From the NCBI GenBank assembly GCA_036971475.1, contig JBAIZL010000376.1, forward strand, positions 467,501 through 531,500: a stretch of DNA of 64,000 nt. Direction: 5' to 3'. The notes beneath the pieces were generated by a model. The model saw nothing but the letters and a program-made list of their open reading frames with translations. It did no database searches and was not told the DNA's origin. The position numbers and the translations under genes were made by a program. The DNA comes from Prosapia bicincta (Eukaryota; Arthropoda; Insecta; Hemiptera; Cercopidae). Below, one piece after another: positions 46,857 through 59,469 of this stretch (position 1 is its first letter; every line of letters begins with the position of its first letter).

Positions 46857-47946
46857 AACATATCCAATATCTTGCTGCACCGGGTCCTCAAATCACGCAC
46901 ATGCGGATTCCATGAAAGTCTTTTATCCAATAAAAGACCCAAAAATCTCACATTATCCGCGGTTTGAAGCCGCGTACAATCAAGATAAAGAATAGGTTCC
47001 TGGTGTTGCCTGCGACGACTAAATGCTATACACTGGGTCTTCGAAGCCGAAAAATTGAAGCCCGTAGATTTGGTCCATTCTTGCAATTAATTAATTACTA
47101 ATTGTAAGGATCTTTCCGCTGTTGCCATACTTCTTGCAGCCATATATATACAAAAATCGTCTACAAACAGGGAACAGTGGACCGGTGACTGTACGTTTGA
47201 AGTGACGCTGTTAATGGCAATAGCAAACAGCGTCACACTCAAAACGCCACCCTATGGTACACCATTCTCTAGTTCGTAACGATCAGAATATATGCCTCCT
47301 AGACGTAGACGGAAAGTCCTGTTATTCAAATAATTTTGTATAAAAGCAAGAATGTTACCTTGTATACCCCATGATTTCAATACGTTCAAAATTCCTCTTC
47401 TCCATGCCATGTCATATGCCTTCTCAAGGTCAAAGAAAACCGCTACCAGTGTTTGTCGTAAGATGAAGGCATTCTGTATAGCTGACTCCAACAAAAACAA
47501 TTGGTCAACTGATGAACGTCCTTGTCTGGAACCACACTGAACGTTAGAAAGAAGTTTGTTTGTTTCTAGATACCAGAGACAAGACGACGGTTGACCATCT
47601 TCTCCAGTAGTTTGCATAAGCAGCTGGTCAGAGAGATGGGTCTGTAGCTACTGGGATTAGTTTTGTCCTTTCCATGTTTTAGAAGAGGAATTATTGTCGC
47701 TTCTAACCATGCATCGGGAAAACCGTGCTCCTCGAATATACGGTTGTATATCCGAAGGAGAACTAGTTTTGCCGACGGTGGTAGATTTTTAATCATGGAG
47801 TATACAATATCATCCGGGCCTGGAGCTGAATCCTTCGTTGACGAGAGAGCTGACTCTAGCTCGTCGATAGAGAAATGGATATTCAAACAAGAATTACCAG
47901 ACAATCCAACGGTGAAAGGTAAGACTTCCTGTTTACGTTCTAACAC
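46857..47946 (-). pseudogene. LINE-A copy 3 ORF2: reverse transcriptase portion
   Basis: Encodes APGPDDIVYSMIKN, KTNPSSYRPISLTSC, FFDLEKAYDMAW, GVP-GGVLS and SKTQC in order. Breaks: a frameshift near 47570; a TAG in place of the Gln codon in VPQGG (about 47252); a TAA near 47089 after SLQLVIN. The catalytic FVDD box (about 47157) keeps both Asp residues. The element can no longer encode a working RT. Confidence 0.88.
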
Positions 47947-47994
47947 CTGGAAAGAGTCCTTGTATGCAGAAGATGAAGAATGTTTTGAAAACGA

Positions 47995-49176
47995 TTACGC
48001 TAGCACATTGGCAATTTCCTCACTGTCCGTGGCCAAAACACCATCCGAATGCCTTAATGAAATTAATGGCATCGGGACGGAGAGGCCACAGACTGATCGT
48101 AATTTCTTCCATACTGTGGATGGAGCTGTAGTTCTTGTAATTGTGCCAATGTACTGCGACCATGAATCTCGTTTACTTTGCCTAAATATTCTCCGTGCTT
48201 TCGCACGGAAGATTTTATATTTTTCCAGGTTTTCACTACTTGGATGTCTCTTGAACTGGTTCAAAGCTTTTCTCCGTTGACGAAGGATCACAGTGCACTC
48301 ATCATTCCACCACGGAACAGGTGGTCGTCGTGGTTTGGATGAGGTTTTCGGAATTGCCTTTCCGGCGGCATTCAAAACGGTTTTTGTAAATAAATTGACA
48401 ATGTCATCAATGGGAGCCAAGTAATCCACGTCCAGTGATTCTAGATCTTGTGAAAATTTTTCCCAGTTGGCTTTTTTCAGGATCCAACGGGGATGTCGAA
48501 CACAACAGGATGAGGAGTCACACAAGGAGATCTCAATAGGAATGTGATCGCTACTGTAAGGATCAGGCAATGCTGACCATTTTAGCCTTGTAGCCAAGGC
48601 AGGACTGCATAAGGACAGGTCTACAGCCGTCCATCCTCCTGTTGCCGCTGCTAAATGTGTCGGAGAACCGTCATGTAGCAGGTATAAATCCAGTTCCGAT
48701 CTGATGCTTTCGATCAGATTACCTCCCCGGTTGGATTCTGGGGAACCCCATGAAACATGGTGGGCATGGAAATCGCCCACTAATAAAAACGGAGTCGGTA
48801 ACTGATTTATGAGGTCTATCAAATCTCTCTGTTGCAGTTGGTCACATGGTGGAAAGTAGACACAACAGAGAGAGAGTTTGTATGGAACAGCTGTTTGAAT
48901 TGCTACTGCTTGTAAGGGAGTTATTAAATTCAGAGAAACGGCGTCGACACAGTCACGGGCTAGAATGGCTAAGCCACCTCTAGCTCGATTTCCTGTAACG
49001 AAGTCCGATCTGTAAACTGAATACTCCCTTAGATGGAAATTGTGCGATTCATGGAGATGTGTCTCCTGAATACAAATGAACAAGGGGACACATCCCTTAA
49101 TTAATTTGAGATCCTCAATGTGACTTCTAACTCCGTTAATGTTCCACTGAATCACGGATTGTTTAGGTGTGGACAT
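47995..49176 (-). CDS. LINE-A ORF2 N-terminal part: APE endonuclease (intact frame)
   Basis: 393 codons from ATG at 49176. The APE-type endonuclease fold is visible: SVIQWNINGVRSH (Asn), CIQETHL (Glu), VCCVYFPP-like strand, LLVGDFHAHHVSWG and SSDHIPIEISL (Asp-His). The usual GDFNA box reads GDFHA, loss of a conserved Asn that should impair cleavage. After about residue 230 comes the linker to RT (RRKALNQFKRHPSSENLEKY, WSQYIGTI). The start lies in the ORF1 frame, two codons after the ORF1 TAA. The stop at 47995 is premature relative to the RT downstream. Confidence 0.85.
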   Translation of the reverse strand: MSTPKQSVIQWNINGVRSHIEDLKLIKGCVPLFICIQETHLHESHNFHLREYSVYRSDFVTGNRARGGLAILARDCVDAVSLNLITPLQAVAIQTAVPYKLSLCCVYFPPCDQLQQRDLIDLINQLPTPFLLVGDFHAHHVSWGSPESNRGGNLIESIRSELDLYLLHDGSPTHLAAATGGWTAVDLSLCSPALATRLKWSALPDPYSSDHIPIEISLCDSSSCCVRHPRWILKKANWEKFSQDLESLDVDYLAPIDDIVNLFTKTVLNAAGKAIPKTSSKPRRPPVPWWNDECTVILRQRRKALNQFKRHPSSENLEKYKIFRAKARRIFRQSKRDSWSQYIGTITRTTAPSTVWKKLRSVCGLSVPMPLISLRHSDGVLATDSEEIANVLA

Positions 49177-49182
49177 TGCTAC

Positions 49183-50520
49183 TTAGTGAAAAGGATTGAC
49201 CTGGCTCTCATTGTTGGCATTAAATGTTAATTTACCTGGAACGTCAGGAGACGCTTCAGGTAATGTATCATCGGATTTCATCGCCGCTATTGCAGTGGTG
49301 GAACTCGAGGAATTTGTATGCTCAGGAGGTGAGATGGAATGGGCCTTTGCTTTTTTTTCTTTTTTCCCCCCACTTTAATTGGGGCAATCTTTTTTAAAAT
49401 ATCAAAATTTGTCTTTGTGGAGAGATACCTGTGCAGGAATGCCTGTATCATCTGATTTGCTACGTACTAGCAGATTACTGGGCGTAGTCGCTGGTTGTAC
49501 TACACTTACTGAAGGTCCATTTGTCACAAAAGACAGAAGGCGTGCAACCTGCTCAGTAAGGGCTTCAATTGTTCCGGTAAGGTCTGCGCATTTGGCACAG
49601 GACGACTTTGTAGCGCTCGCGGAAGCAGCATAAGTTTTATTGACAACATTTGGTTGGGAAGCTTTAAAGATCTTCTTAGCTTCAGCAAATGATATCCTCT
49701 GGTTAGCCGTAATGCCAAGGATTGCTTTCTCCTCCTTAAAGTGAGGACAGTTGTAAGATCGCGCTGGATGATCGCCCCTACAGTTAGCGCACTTCGGGGG
49801 GTTACCGCAATCTTTTTCATCATAACCTTCCATGCTACACTTGCCGCATACACTCTGTTTAGAACAAGCAGAACTAATATGCCCAAAACGCTGACACTTG
49901 AAGCATCGCCGAGGATTAGCTACGTAAGGCCTCACTGTCAGCCTTTGATAACCTGCATTAATATATTCAGGAATCTCTGGTTTCCCAAATGTAAGTATGA
50001 AAGAGGCTGTTTTAATTTTCTCGCCTTTTTCAGATTTCATAATAACAGCAACATCCGTAACAGACTGTGACGAGAGTTCGGCCTTGATTTCATTTATTGG
50101 GACGTGCATCAAGTCCCTACATGTGATGACCCTCTTAGAGAAATTCAACGATCTATGGGGAGTCACAGAAACCTTGACTTGGTCAAAGAAGGAAGTCGTT
50201 TTCAAAAGAGATCTGGTCTGTTTTTCACTACTAGTAGCAACAAGCAGTGTCCCATTTCTTAATTTCTTGATAGATGCGACAGGACTTCCAGCACAGGCAG
50301 TAATTGCTTTATTTATAAGAAACGGTGAAACTTTAGACAAATCCTTACCACCTTCGGCACTAGAAATTATTAAATATTTGGGCGATGGCAATGCTTGTGA
50401 CGTTGCCACCATCAACTTCTTCCTCAAATTGTCACATTTAGGCTCATCAGGTGAATCCTGACGAGTCCTCTTTAAGCTCAAACAATTTGACTTTAGGATC
50501 CATAGAATGATTTTAGCCAA
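49183..50520 (-). pseudogene. LINE-A ORF1 protein (Gag-like, CCHC), frameshifted C terminus
   Basis: Open from 50520 to a TGA at 49402 (372 codons), with RRCFKCQRFGHISSAC and CANCRGDHPARSYNC knuckles. The middle knuckle has Tyr in place of His (CSMEGYDEKDC). Downstream of the TGA a different frame encodes a Ser/Pro/Thr-rich tail ending NPFH and TAA at 49183-49185, so one frameshift truncates the protein near a homopolymer. It is about 60% similar by eye to the LINE-B ORF1 at 12735. Confidence 0.85.
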
Positions 50521-51007
50521 TCATCGTGTCTGGCGTTACGGGCGAGACTATAGGAACGGGTACACTCTTGGATCACTTTCGATCATTTCCAATCTCCAGA
50601 ACTCTGGAGCCTATAGTATTCTCCTTAGCTCGACTGGATGGGCATCAGTCGAGTACTCGTAATACTGTGCACAAGCTCCGACACCTGTGCACCGCGGACA
50701 CTCCCTGACCAAGGACCGAAGCGGCTGGTAGACCAGAAACCGCGCTTACATCTTCGGCAGAGCAAGCTCACATCAGCGTCCCAAACCAGAGTTTGTCAAG
50801 CTCTGGAATTTTCAGCACTCCCGAAGCGCAACGGTTCTGACCAGTCAAAATTCCCTAAGAGAAGATGTAAGTGTTGAAATGTGTATAGATTGTGTTGGTG
50901 TGTGTATGTGTGTGTGTATGTTTTGTGAGTGGTGTAGTGTTAGGCTAGGGTACCGCGAGGGACGCCAAACCCCTCGTAGGTGCGGCTAGTCCGCACCCCC
51001 CTGCGGG
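50521..51007 (-). other. LINE-A copy 3 5' UTR
   Basis: Same sequence type as 11840-12341, including the G-rich 5' end and a GT-rich region. It defines the element's true 5' boundary, since two independent copies end within a few bases of the same point. Confidence 0.8.
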
Positions 51008-51495
51008 TGCCTGACAACAAATACATTGCATGACAACGGATACATAGCCTGACAACAAATACCTAACCTGACAACAAACACATAGCTTGACAACAAATAC
51101 ATAGCCTGACAACAGATACCTAACCTGAAAACAAACACATAGACTGACAACAGATACATAGCCTGACAACAGATACCTAGCCTGATAACCGATACATAAC
51201 TAGACAACAGATACATAGCCTGACAACAGATACCTAACCTGACAACACATACCTACTCTGACAACGGATACATAGCCTGACAACAGATACATAGCCTGAC
51301 AACCGATACCTAACCTGACAACAAATACATAGCCTGACAACAAATACATAGCCTGACAACCAATACATAGCTTGAGAACAAATACATAGCCTGACAAAAG
51401 ATGCCTAAACCGACAACAGACACATAGCCTAACAACGGATACATAGCCTGGCAACAGATACATAGCCTGACAACAGATACATAGCCTGGCAACAG
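51008..51495 (+). repeat. 20 bp satellite, copy B
   Basis: Matches 15060-15633 but with fewer units; starts directly at the LINE-A 5' end. Confidence 0.88.
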
Positions 51496-52180
51496 ATCTA
51501 GATCAAATGACCGACGTTTCACCTAAATAACATTGAAAAAACTGTATTACCTGAAGTTTAACCCACCAACATACACGACGTTAAAACGAACAACATTTAC
51601 ACCAAGTTCAAATAGGCTATGGCGGTTATGGCTGGTGAAGGCTAGATCAAATGATCAACGTTTCAGCTAATCAAAGTTGAAAAACTTACGCTAATCAACC
51701 AACATTTACACCTAGTTCAAATGGGTTATGGTTAGTGAAGGCATTGGCAAAAGCCTTTATGATCTGAGCCTTAGACCTTAGACGATATAGATAGCTACCT
51801 ACGCATACCACAATATCTATGTAGAAACTGTTATCCTCTGACCAAGGCCTTTACACATATTGTTTAGGTATGTTGTATCAATTACAACATACTGACTAAG
51901 ACAATAATTACGTAAATACCTCCATCAATGAATAGGTAAAGCTACCTTGGAGTCAGCCCTTAAGTAACGCAACCCTGGAGTCAGGCAATAGGTAAAACCG
52001 GTCAGGAGTGGTAAAACAGCTATCAATGCATACCCTATCACCCTAATACAGCATACATCCTGTATTAATCCATCATGTATGTTACCCTATATAGGCCTAC
52101 ATACTGTGTGTAAACCTACATTCCTCCTGAAATATGACAATATGCACGTTACCCTACATAGCCCTACATACTCTGTATGT
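51496..52180. other. Centre of the inverted repeat, copy B
   Basis: Matches 15634-16420. About 100 bp of the GAGTCAGCC short repeat is missing near 51950. Non-coding. Confidence 0.7.
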
Positions 52181-54057
52181 GTTAACCATTAGCTAAGCTA
52201 CACATCGGATATTGTGTGTTAACCATTAGTCAATCTACTCTTCCGATACTATGTGTTAAACCATAGTCAGTCTATGCATTGAATATTATGTGTTAACTTG
52301 TATTCAAACTTTTCATCGGTTACGATGTGTTAAAACATAGTCAAGATATGCATTGGATATTATGTGTTCCACTAGTCAAGTTATGCATTGGATATTATGT
52401 GTTAACCACTAGTCAAACTACACATCGGATATTATGTGTTAACCCATAGTCAAGCTAACCATTAGTTAACCATTTTTTTTCCAGGCGAAAAACCTATTGA
52501 GGTTATCATCGCCTAACTAAAGTTAAGTTTTTAAAACATATACTACATAAAACTAATCAAAATAAAACAAACTAAATGTTTAAAACTAAATATGATTATA
52601 ATTATCTAAAATTAAAGAACCTAAAATTATAAAATATTTAAATATTGTTAAATAGATTAAGGTGGCCGTGACGTCGATAGCCGTGACATCGTCTCTTAAA
52701 ACCACCTTTAAACTACCTCGAAGATCGTAACGTATATACAAATTTGTCAACTCATTACAATCAAGCAGGATATGCTTGATTGTAATATTGGTAATTTGTA
52801 GGCGAGCTACTCATCTGATACTATGCGTTAATGATTAGCCAGGCTATGCATCGGGTACTATGTGTTAACTTGTAGTCAGGCTACTCGTCGGATACTGCGT
52901 GTTAACCATTAGCTAAACTTTGCATTGGATATAATGTGTTATATTATAATTTGTTTGCCCTTGTAGGGAATCATGTATGTCGGCTTAGCATAATATGTAT
53001 GCAGGCTTACACACATATTTGTTTAACACAGTATGTAGGCTTAACATAGTATATACGCCTATGTATGATAGCATGCATGTTGGCTTAGCATAGTATTTAT
53101 TTGGTTTACACGCATATTTGTATAACACACTTTATAGAGCTATCACGTATGGTGGCTTAACATAGTATATAAGCCTACACGTCTTACTGAGACCGCATGC
53201 GAGGCGTCCGGCAGGCGTAAGCATACCGAGCCCCTGCAATGTGATAGGTCGATTCCAACCACAGACTGTTGACGATTTGAATTTGAAGTAATTATTGTAA
53301 TGAGTGTTATTTGGTCGGTTAAACTTAGCGTAAGACAGTGTTTCACTGTTGTTTAGTTGAAACGTTGGTCATTTGATCTATCCGATCATTTTTTGATGCT
53401 TTCATATATTATTATTATTATAAACTACCCCCATTCCCTTGTCCCACCCCACATATATCCAGCATACACTCCAAACACATACAACACTTAAGGATGAGTT
53501 AGGTTAGGACTCTATGACATCTATCCCCTGTGACAAACAAAACACACCCCTAACACACAACACGCTTAGGGGTAGGTTACAGGTCATTTAGGTGACTTGG
53601 GTTTGACAGCACTACCGAGGCCCTGCAATTGGTCAACCAAAAATTGGCCAGTTTCCGCAAAGACTGTTGGGTATCTGGAATCAACGTAATTGTCGGTCGA
53701 TTGATATGTGTGCAAGTTGGTCGGTGAAACTTAGCGTAAGACAGTCTTTCACTGTTGATTAGTTGAAACGTTGGTCATTTGATCTAACCGATCATTTTTT
53801 GGCAAATTCATATATTATTAAAAACAACCCCCGGTTCGAACCCACCCCCACATCTAACCAAAATACACTCTAAGCATACAACGCTTTTTCTTAGGTTAGG
53901 ACACTAGAGCTAGACGTTATCTTGTTCCCGCTATATGGGCGCCGCCAATTTCGTTCCCGCCATATGAGCGCCTACATCTTGGAAAGTGGTGGGGGTAAAT
54001 ACTACGGCCTTCCTATTGGCTCCCTCCCAAGCGATCCATCTACACTGTAGCCTTCTC
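52180..54057 (-). repeat. Right arm of copy B: 37 bp satellite, AT motif block, spacer
   Basis: Reverse-oriented modules matching 16420-18424, shortened by several deletions in the 37 bp satellite and interrupted at 52473-52790 by a LINE-A fragment. The spacer at 53190-54057 retains the TTAGGTTAGGAC strings. Confidence 0.83.
52473..52790 (-). mobile_element. LINE-A 3' end, strongly 5'-truncated
   Basis: Has the T run, hairpin (52484-52513), 3' UTR and the first ~110 bp of the ORF2 tail. Copy A is empty here (17150-17290), and relative to A about 75-100 bp of satellite is missing at the insertion point, so target deletion accompanied it. No target-site duplication is seen. Confidence 0.85.
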
Positions 54058-56010
54058 TACTCACACACCTAGAAGGCGCGGCATATAGCTGAAATCCTTG
54101 ACATAGAGCAAAAAGCCATAGGAGAAAGCTCGAAGGCACGTCATAAAGCTGGAAATGGAACGAAGTTGGAAGCCATTGTACACACCCAGAAGCCATGGCA
54201 CACACCTAGCAGGCGCCGCATATAGCTGAAATCCTTGACACAGAGCAAGAAGCCATAGGTGAAAGCTCGAAGGCACGTCATAAAGCTGGAAATTGAACAT
54301 AGTTGGAAGCCATTGTACATACCCAGAAGCCATGACACAGACCTAGAAGGCACTTCATTTAACTGAATTCCTGGAAACAGAGCAAGATGCCATATTAGAA
54401 AGCTCGAAGGCACGTCATAAAGCTGGAAATGGAACGAAGTTGGAAGCCATTGTACACACCCAGAAGCCATGGCACACACCTAGCAGGCCCGGCATATAGC
54501 TGAAATCCTTGACACAGAGCAAGAAGCCATAGGTGAAAGCTCGAAGACGCGTCATAAAGCTGGAAATTGAACATAGTTGGAAGCCATTGTACATACCCAG
54601 AAGACATGGCACAGACCTAGAAGGCGCTTCATTTAGCTGAATTCCTTGAAACAGAGCAAGATGCCATATTAGAAAGCTCGAAGGCGCGTCATAAAGCTGG
54701 AATTGGAACGAAGTTGGAAGCGATTGTACACACCCAGAAGCCATGGCACACACCTAGAAGGCGCTTCATGTAGCTGTAATCTTTGACACAGAGCAAGAAG
54801 CCATAGGAGAAAGCTCGAAGGCACGTCATAAAGCTGGAAATTGAACATAGTTGGAAGCCATTGTACATACCCAGAAGACATGGCACAGACCTAGAAGGCG
54901 CTTCATTTAGCTGAATTCCTGGAAACAGAGCAAGATGCCATATTAGAAAGCTCGAAGGCGCGTCATAAAGCTGGAATTGGAACGAAGTTGGAAGCGATTG
55001 TACACACCCAGAAGCCATGGCACACACCTAGAAGGCGCTTCATGTAGCTGAAATCTTTGACACAGAGCAAGAAGCCATAGGAGAAAGCTCGAAGGCACGT
55101 CATAAAGCTGGAAATTGAACATAGTTGGAAGCCATTGTACATACCCAGAAGCCATGGCACAGACCTAGAAGGCGCTTCATTTAGCTGAATTCCTTGACAC
55201 AGAGCAAGATGCCATAGGAGAAAGCTCGAAGGAACGTCATAAAGCTGGCTGGAAATGGAACGAAGTTGGAAGCCATTGTACACACCCAGAAGCCATGGCA
55301 CACACCTAGAAGGCGCGGCATGTAGCTGAAATTTTTGACACAGAGCAATAAGCCATAGGATAAGGTCGAAGGCACGTCATAAAGCTGAATGATTAAAATT
55401 GAAACCAATGGAACATAGTTGGAAGCCATTGTACACACCCAGAAGTCATGGCACATTCCTAGCAGGCGCGGCATATAGCTGAAATCCTTGACACAGAGCA
55501 AGAAGCCATAGGAGAAATCTCGAAGGCACGTCATAAAGCTGAATGATTAAAACTGAAACAAATGGAACATAGTTGGAAGCCATTGTACACACCCAGAAGC
55601 CATGGAACACACCTAGCAGGCGCGGCATATAGCTGAAATCCTTGACACAGAGCAAGAAGCCATTTCACAGAACTTGAAGCCATGACACAGAGCTGGAAGC
55701 CATAAAACTTAGCTAGATGCAACAACACAGGGCTGGAAGCCATAACACATAGCTAGATCCCACAATACAGAGATGGAAGCCATAACAGATAGTTGGAGGC
55801 TATAACACAGAGCTCGTAGCTAAAAGCACAGAGCTGGAGATGCCAAAACACAGAGCTGGAAGCCACAACACATATCTAGAGGCCATGGCACAGAGCCGGA
55901 AGCCATAACACATAGCTAGAGGCCATGGCACATAACTAGATGCCACTACACAGACCTAGAAGCCAAAACACATAGCTAGAGGCCACAACACAGAATTGGA
56001 AACCATGTTA
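54058..56010 (-). repeat. Higher-order satellite, right arm of copy B
   Basis: Inverted array equivalent to 18425-21880 but only about 2 kb. A ~274 bp block is tandemly amplified (for example starting near 54205, 54479, 54753 and 55027), a level of order above the 120-150 bp units. The distal part (55671-56010) is simple 20-mers. Confidence 0.88.
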
Positions 56011-56284
56011 CACAGTACAGATTTTCAAGACTGTGTATTGAGTACAAAATATTTCTAACTAAACGGTTGATAATTCCATGTAATAAATATCAGGAAACAA
56101 ACATTTTGCGTATGTATACGTTATACTCTCGTAACGTTGATGCCTGTTTCATTACTGTTATTGTAAAGATATAAATTTCCTTTGTGTGAATTCGGGTGAG
56201 TATCATGGCTCTCGTGAGTAGCGGCCACACACTTCTTATAATCTAATCTATAGGGGTGGTGAAGGAAGTTCTCTACTCCCTACA
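56011..56284. repeat. Right flank shared with A
   Basis: Near-identical to 21881-22147. The match breaks at 56284. Confidence 0.85.
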
Positions 56285-57641
56285 ATTCCTTCTTGAGAAA
56301 GAAATAAGGAACGTGGAGTAAATTGTTACGGAATTATGGGATACATTTCGTTGGTTAGAAAGGTCTTTCATAGATAAGTTTTATTATGCAATAACGTTTT
56401 AATCGAAAATCTACGAAAGGTGTAACAAATCACTACGACCCACGTTGTGGCCAAGCGAGGTTGACGATTCCTTGTACAGACTTATCTTTGTATCCCTCCA
56501 GTGTTTAAACTCTGCGTTTTCTTTAACATTTCCTAAAACAGCTCTGGCTAAACTAAATGATAATAAGATGTAATATTTATTTAAATAAACGTAAAATTTA
56601 TAAATGAATATTCCCGATACAATTTTCTACATTCCAGACATTTATCCTGTGGGAAAGCTCGACTGAATGCGCGAAGCTTATGCAGTGACTGCAATTTCCT
56701 CTGCCAGGAAGGGTAATGGGTTTGTGATGGAATAGGAAATTAGTTGAGAAGTTGTGATGGAAACAATTTGTTTTTCGTTCCAACTCCATCTCCGATTACC
56801 ATATTGTTTCCAGACTGCATTTACGTCACCGCTCAAGGGATTCGGAAATGTATCTGTAGGATTCAAGTTGGGCCAAATTCTACTCCGTAATATTTACAAT
56901 TAAATAGGTCAGTGTTTCCACTTGGAGCAATCATTCAGGCTTGATGTAAATTTAAACAGTTTCAAACTTATCAGACTGGAGTGAGGTTGTTATTTTTCAA
57001 AAGTCTTTAAATGCTTCTGGAGATTTTTTAGATGCGTTATAAAGTGATATAAGACTGTAGCTGACTAGCTAAGATGGAAATTGTAACCTCTGTAGAGTAT
57101 AGGCAACTACTACGTCCCTGTTTAACTTTGAGAACAAAATTTGTATTTCACTTTTTAAAAACAAAATTTCCCTCCACAAAATATTCATTTAGAACATAAT
57201 CACATCTCCACTTAAATCCATACAGTTAAAATAAAACAAATGAGTTCAACACAATACGGTCTTTAGTATGTTTTACTATTATGCTTTATCTATATGTATT
57301 ACTTCCATGTAGTTTTAATTGTTCACTATATAATTGTATATTTCACAAAAATGTTCTTTGGGATTTAATAAATTTTAAAACAAAGTCAAATTCCCTCCAT
57401 ATTGACATAACAAACAATAAAATTATGAATAGAATAAATGTAATAAATACTATCAAGATTACACGATTAAATATTTTTGTCTAACTATATCTTTTTCAAT
57501 TTCGTCTATTAGTTCACACCTTCCTTGTATAAATTTATATATTTTGTTCAAATTTTCATTGTTAATGAAATACATTTTATTCATCCACTAAAGTTCAAAT
57601 AAATTTTTTTAAACTTTTAGTGGATGATACCTGATGGAATT
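56285..57641. other. U2: non-coding sequence specific to copy 2
   Basis: Takes the place of U1 (22148-29950) without similarity to it. AT-rich; the short frames have no recognisable domains. Its right end meets the D block at 57642. Confidence 0.5.
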
Positions 57642-59460
57642 TACCTTTAATGAAACATTTCTGTCCATTAGTTGCAACAACTCTTAAACCCCAATGGCAT
57701 TACTGGAAATGGGGTGCAACCTGATTAAATGAAAATAAACTATTTCAAATATTTATTTTGATTTCACTACTAAACAAAGATTTTAACAAAACTTAATTTC
57801 TTTAATTATTGTTTCTTAGTAAATATAAACGGTACATTCAACCGTGGTTAAAACAGGAGTCAAGGAATCTGGTTAAAAACTGACAGCAGAAAATCCAAGA
57901 TATAAGTCTTCGTTAAATTTATTTTATTATTTTTTTGCACTTAGTATAACCACAGTGGTGACGGAAATTGTTTTAAACAAAAGGAAATTGAAAACACCGA
58001 AACTTTCGCGGCAGAACGTTTTATTCATCTCATTTCAGTGTTATTTTTGTTGCATTATTTGAACGCAAAGTTATTAACAAAGAACAACGTTTATTAGACA
58101 TAATTTTGAATTGTATTTATTTTATTCAGTAATAAAACTTTTGTTACATTCTGGAAAATTTCATTTTTGTTTTTAAAATATCTAGGTAAAATTGAATTTC
58201 ATAAACATAGCACGTTAAATTTAAGTAATTTTGAATATAAATTTTTACAGCAGAATATTATATCCTACGGTTTCGAATGGGTGGCTGGATGTTTATTTAG
58301 TGACCTCATTTTCTCCCAACGCCTTCACAATATTGCTCGGGTTTATTTGCGGAAGAAGACTTAGGAAGGCCGTGGCAGGAAATTGTGTTCAATTTCGCTG
58401 TATTTTTATTTTTAATACCAATGTTGAGTGTTTTGTTTTCTATAAGAGAATTTTGCTTTGTGTTACGGTGCTGTTTATTTAAAGAGACCTGCTTCTAATT
58501 TTGCCAGGGTATGGGAATTGAAATCGCAGTTATTGGTGGATTATGAATAACAGAAACAAAAATAAATATGTTAAATTGAGAAATAACTGTACACAAACAA
58601 TAATAAACACTTTATATCCATAAAATCCTATACGCGTTTCAATGACTTATGCCATCGTCATAAGTGATACCTATTTCGGGCATCATCGCCAATCAATGAC
58701 AGTGACTAAAACATTAAAATTGAAGTAGAATAAAATTACTATAATAAATAAAAACGTAATATATAACAACAAACAACAATTAGTAGCAAAAAACGTATCA
58801 ATAATTAACAATAAGTATTAATGAATTTATTTATAACAATAAATTATATACACTAGGTAAATATCAAAAATAAATAGCAGTAAATATGTAAAAGTAAACA
58901 TTCAACAATAAATAACTATACACACAATAGTTAGAGAAATACATGTTGTAATTAATAAATATGAAATTAATATTTATGTATAAGTATTTTATATTATAAA
59001 GTTTAAATAATATATTTAGATGGCGCAAGAAAGCACCACTTATCATAATAACTTAGAATAATATTAGTTTCATTAATGGTCAAAAAAAATTATAACGGTA
59101 GAAATTAACAGGACTTCAACTATTTCTTCAAGTATAAACCAAGGCTGATTTCCAAAAACATGAAGTAAAAAATATATATCAAAACAGATATCGTATGTTT
59201 TAAAATTAATTACACGTATGCTGATTATACGTGTGTTACAATATAACACAAGTTTTGCTGGTGAAACCGATGTTTCTAGTTTCCTTTTAATACCCTCTAC
59301 CACCCCTCTTATCTGTCTCAAACTTCTTACAATTTACTTCAAAATGGGTAAATCGTCAATCTGTTTGATTGGCAGGATAACTGCTTAGCACCGCTTACCT
59401 CTTCTGTAACGAGGCCATATGAAGGCGTCTACATCCTACACACTCGTGAAGAGAGGGGCA
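57642..59460. repeat. D2 block, 5' portion (matches 29951-31780)
   Basis: Near-identical to D1 at an offset of about 27690, including the truncated LINE 3' end (about 58640-59058 here). No gene is called. Confidence 0.85.
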
Positions 59461-59469
59461 TGAGTAAAA

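Larger units (their letters stand above)
44778..51007 (-). mobile_element. LINE-A copy 3, full-length I/Nimb-like LINE with nested LINE
   Basis: The most complete LINE-A here: 3' hairpin (44787-44816), 3' UTR, ORF2 (44935-49176), ORF1 (49183-50520), 5' UTR and G-rich 5' end at about 51007. Subtracting the nested 659 bp (insert plus one target duplication) leaves roughly 5.57 kb, a normal size for this clade. The left side sits in the LINE-B TA repeat. The right side joins the 20 bp satellite directly, so the 37 bp satellite and LINE-B 5' half seen in A at this place are missing. Confidence 0.9.
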
